Shown here: positions 6,312 to 6,576 of the stretch, piece after piece
Position numbering within the stretch: position 1 is the stretch's first letter
Layout of the letters: every line of letters begins with the position of its first letter
Origin: an uncultured Eubacteriales bacterium
Lineage (GTDB): Bacteria; Bacillota; Clostridia; Oscillospirales; Acutalibacteraceae
Direction: 5' to 3'
Assembly: GCA_934445015.1 (NCBI GenBank)
Contig: CAKSDJ010000063.1
Coordinates: 1 to 6,576, forward strand
DNA: 6,576 nt
The notes under the pieces: model-generated
What the model saw: only the letters and a program-made list of their open reading frames with translations
Told to the model about the DNA's origin: nothing
Database searches by the model: none
Program-made: the position numbers and the translations under genes

Positions 6312-6340
6312 ATTTTATCATTTTTGTATGAATTTGTCAA
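6312..6340 (-). promoter_or_regulatory. Strong promoter of the purB-glyA-ATPase operon
   Basis: On the minus strand a perfect -35 TTGACA (6340-6335) is separated by 17 bases from TAAAAT (6317-6312), itself preceded by TGA, the extended -10 form. The predicted start is near 6304, leaving a leader of about 24 bases before the purB ATG. This is the best promoter in the window. No convincing PurR box or riboswitch accompanies it, so expression may be constitutive or regulated elsewhere. Confidence 0.8.
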
Positions 6341-6370
6341 CGAATCATGCAAGCAGTAAAGTATTAACAT

Positions 6371-6405
6371 AAAAAAGGCTGTCAAAATATTTAAATTCAA
6401 CAGCC
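6371..6405 (-). terminator. Intrinsic terminator of the symporter gene
   Basis: On the minus strand GGCTGT (6405-6400) pairs with ACAGCC (6382-6377). Additional weak A-T/G-T pairs may extend the stem inward around an AT-rich loop. The stem is followed by six T (complement of 6376-6371). It lies about 18 bases after the symporter stop codon and about 30 bases before the purB promoter, so it separates the two transcription units. Confidence 0.75.
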
Positions 6406-6423
6406 CTCTTAACAAGATTAAAT

Positions 6424-6576
6424 TTACTTTTCTTTACACAGTTTAATTACATTATCGTAAGTGTCTGTAATTTCTTTTTCAGGTTTCTTAGTTAACAAAC
6501 TTACAACAATTATCACAACAGTGGCTATTATAAACGCCGGCAAAAGTTCATAAATATCAAACACGGTACCGGCAAA
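6424..6576 (-). CDS. putP: Sodium:solute symporter, PutP-like, C-terminal fragment (cut by window edge)
   Basis: The last 50 codons of a gene entering from beyond the right edge, ending in TAA at 6424-6426. The visible part holds FDIYELLPAF (6-15), then a hydrophobic membrane segment (about 14-28), then a charged cytoplasmic tail, SLLTKKPEKEITDTYD. An IYE-P-F entry to the last membrane helix followed by VSLLTKKP is typical of Na+/proline symporters of the SSF family. The protein would import proline or another solute with sodium. The exact substrate cannot be judged from this fragment, so the symbol is tentative. The short reading frame is continuous and followed by its own terminator. Confidence 0.65.
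   Translation of the reverse strand, partial: FAGTVFDIYELLPAFIIATVVIIVVSLLTKKPEKEITDTYDNVIKLCKEK

Noticed and set aside
6330..6352. A PurR-box-like AACGAAT near the purB -35
   Set aside because: It matches the PurBox core (CCGAAC) poorly and no second, oppositely oriented copy is visible.

Overview
The window looks like a chromosomal segment from an AT-rich, low-GC Gram-positive bacterium, most likely a gut-type member of the Clostridia. I judge this from base composition by eye, strong AGGAG-type ribosome binding sites, TG-extended -10 promoters and the style of the proteins. I cannot name a genus. All protein genes I accept lie on the minus strand, so they read from right to left.

Right edge (6371-6576): the last 50 codons of a sodium:solute symporter (PutP-like), followed by an intrinsic terminator. 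Centre (6340 down to 905): a strong promoter drives what looks like a three-gene operon: purB (adenylosuccinate lyase), glyA (serine hydroxymethyltransferase) and an 865-residue P-type cation ATPase of the calcium-pump type. The gaps are 23 and 35 bases, and a long hairpin terminator touches the ATPase stop codon. PurB and GlyA fit together through purine synthesis: GlyA makes glycine and methylene-tetrahydrofolate, and PurB acts in IMP and AMP synthesis. The ATPase is not an obvious partner. It keeps its ion-site residues and the phosphorylated aspartate, but its nucleotide/Mg-binding core has several substitutions, including loss of the Asp in the TGDGxND motif.

Left part (about 99-904): a solitary IS200/IS605-type element with a Y1 (HUH) single-strand transposase and no tnpB. 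It is rich in DNA/RNA structure. Related hairpins with a TAA or TTA loop lie at 99-123, 179-199 and 875-897, and a dense run of further hairpins occupies 207-340. An 8-bp inverted repeat can hide the transposase ribosome binding site, but seemingly only in transcripts that begin upstream of the element's own promoter.

Far left (1-98): a plus-strand promoter, ribosome binding site and ATG lead to an ORF of only 8 codons. This is either a gene start cut short near the element or a short leader/small-RNA unit. The best candidates for undescribed biology are the altered ATPase catalytic core, the promoter/anti-ribosome-site overlap ahead of tnpA, and the multi-hairpin array.
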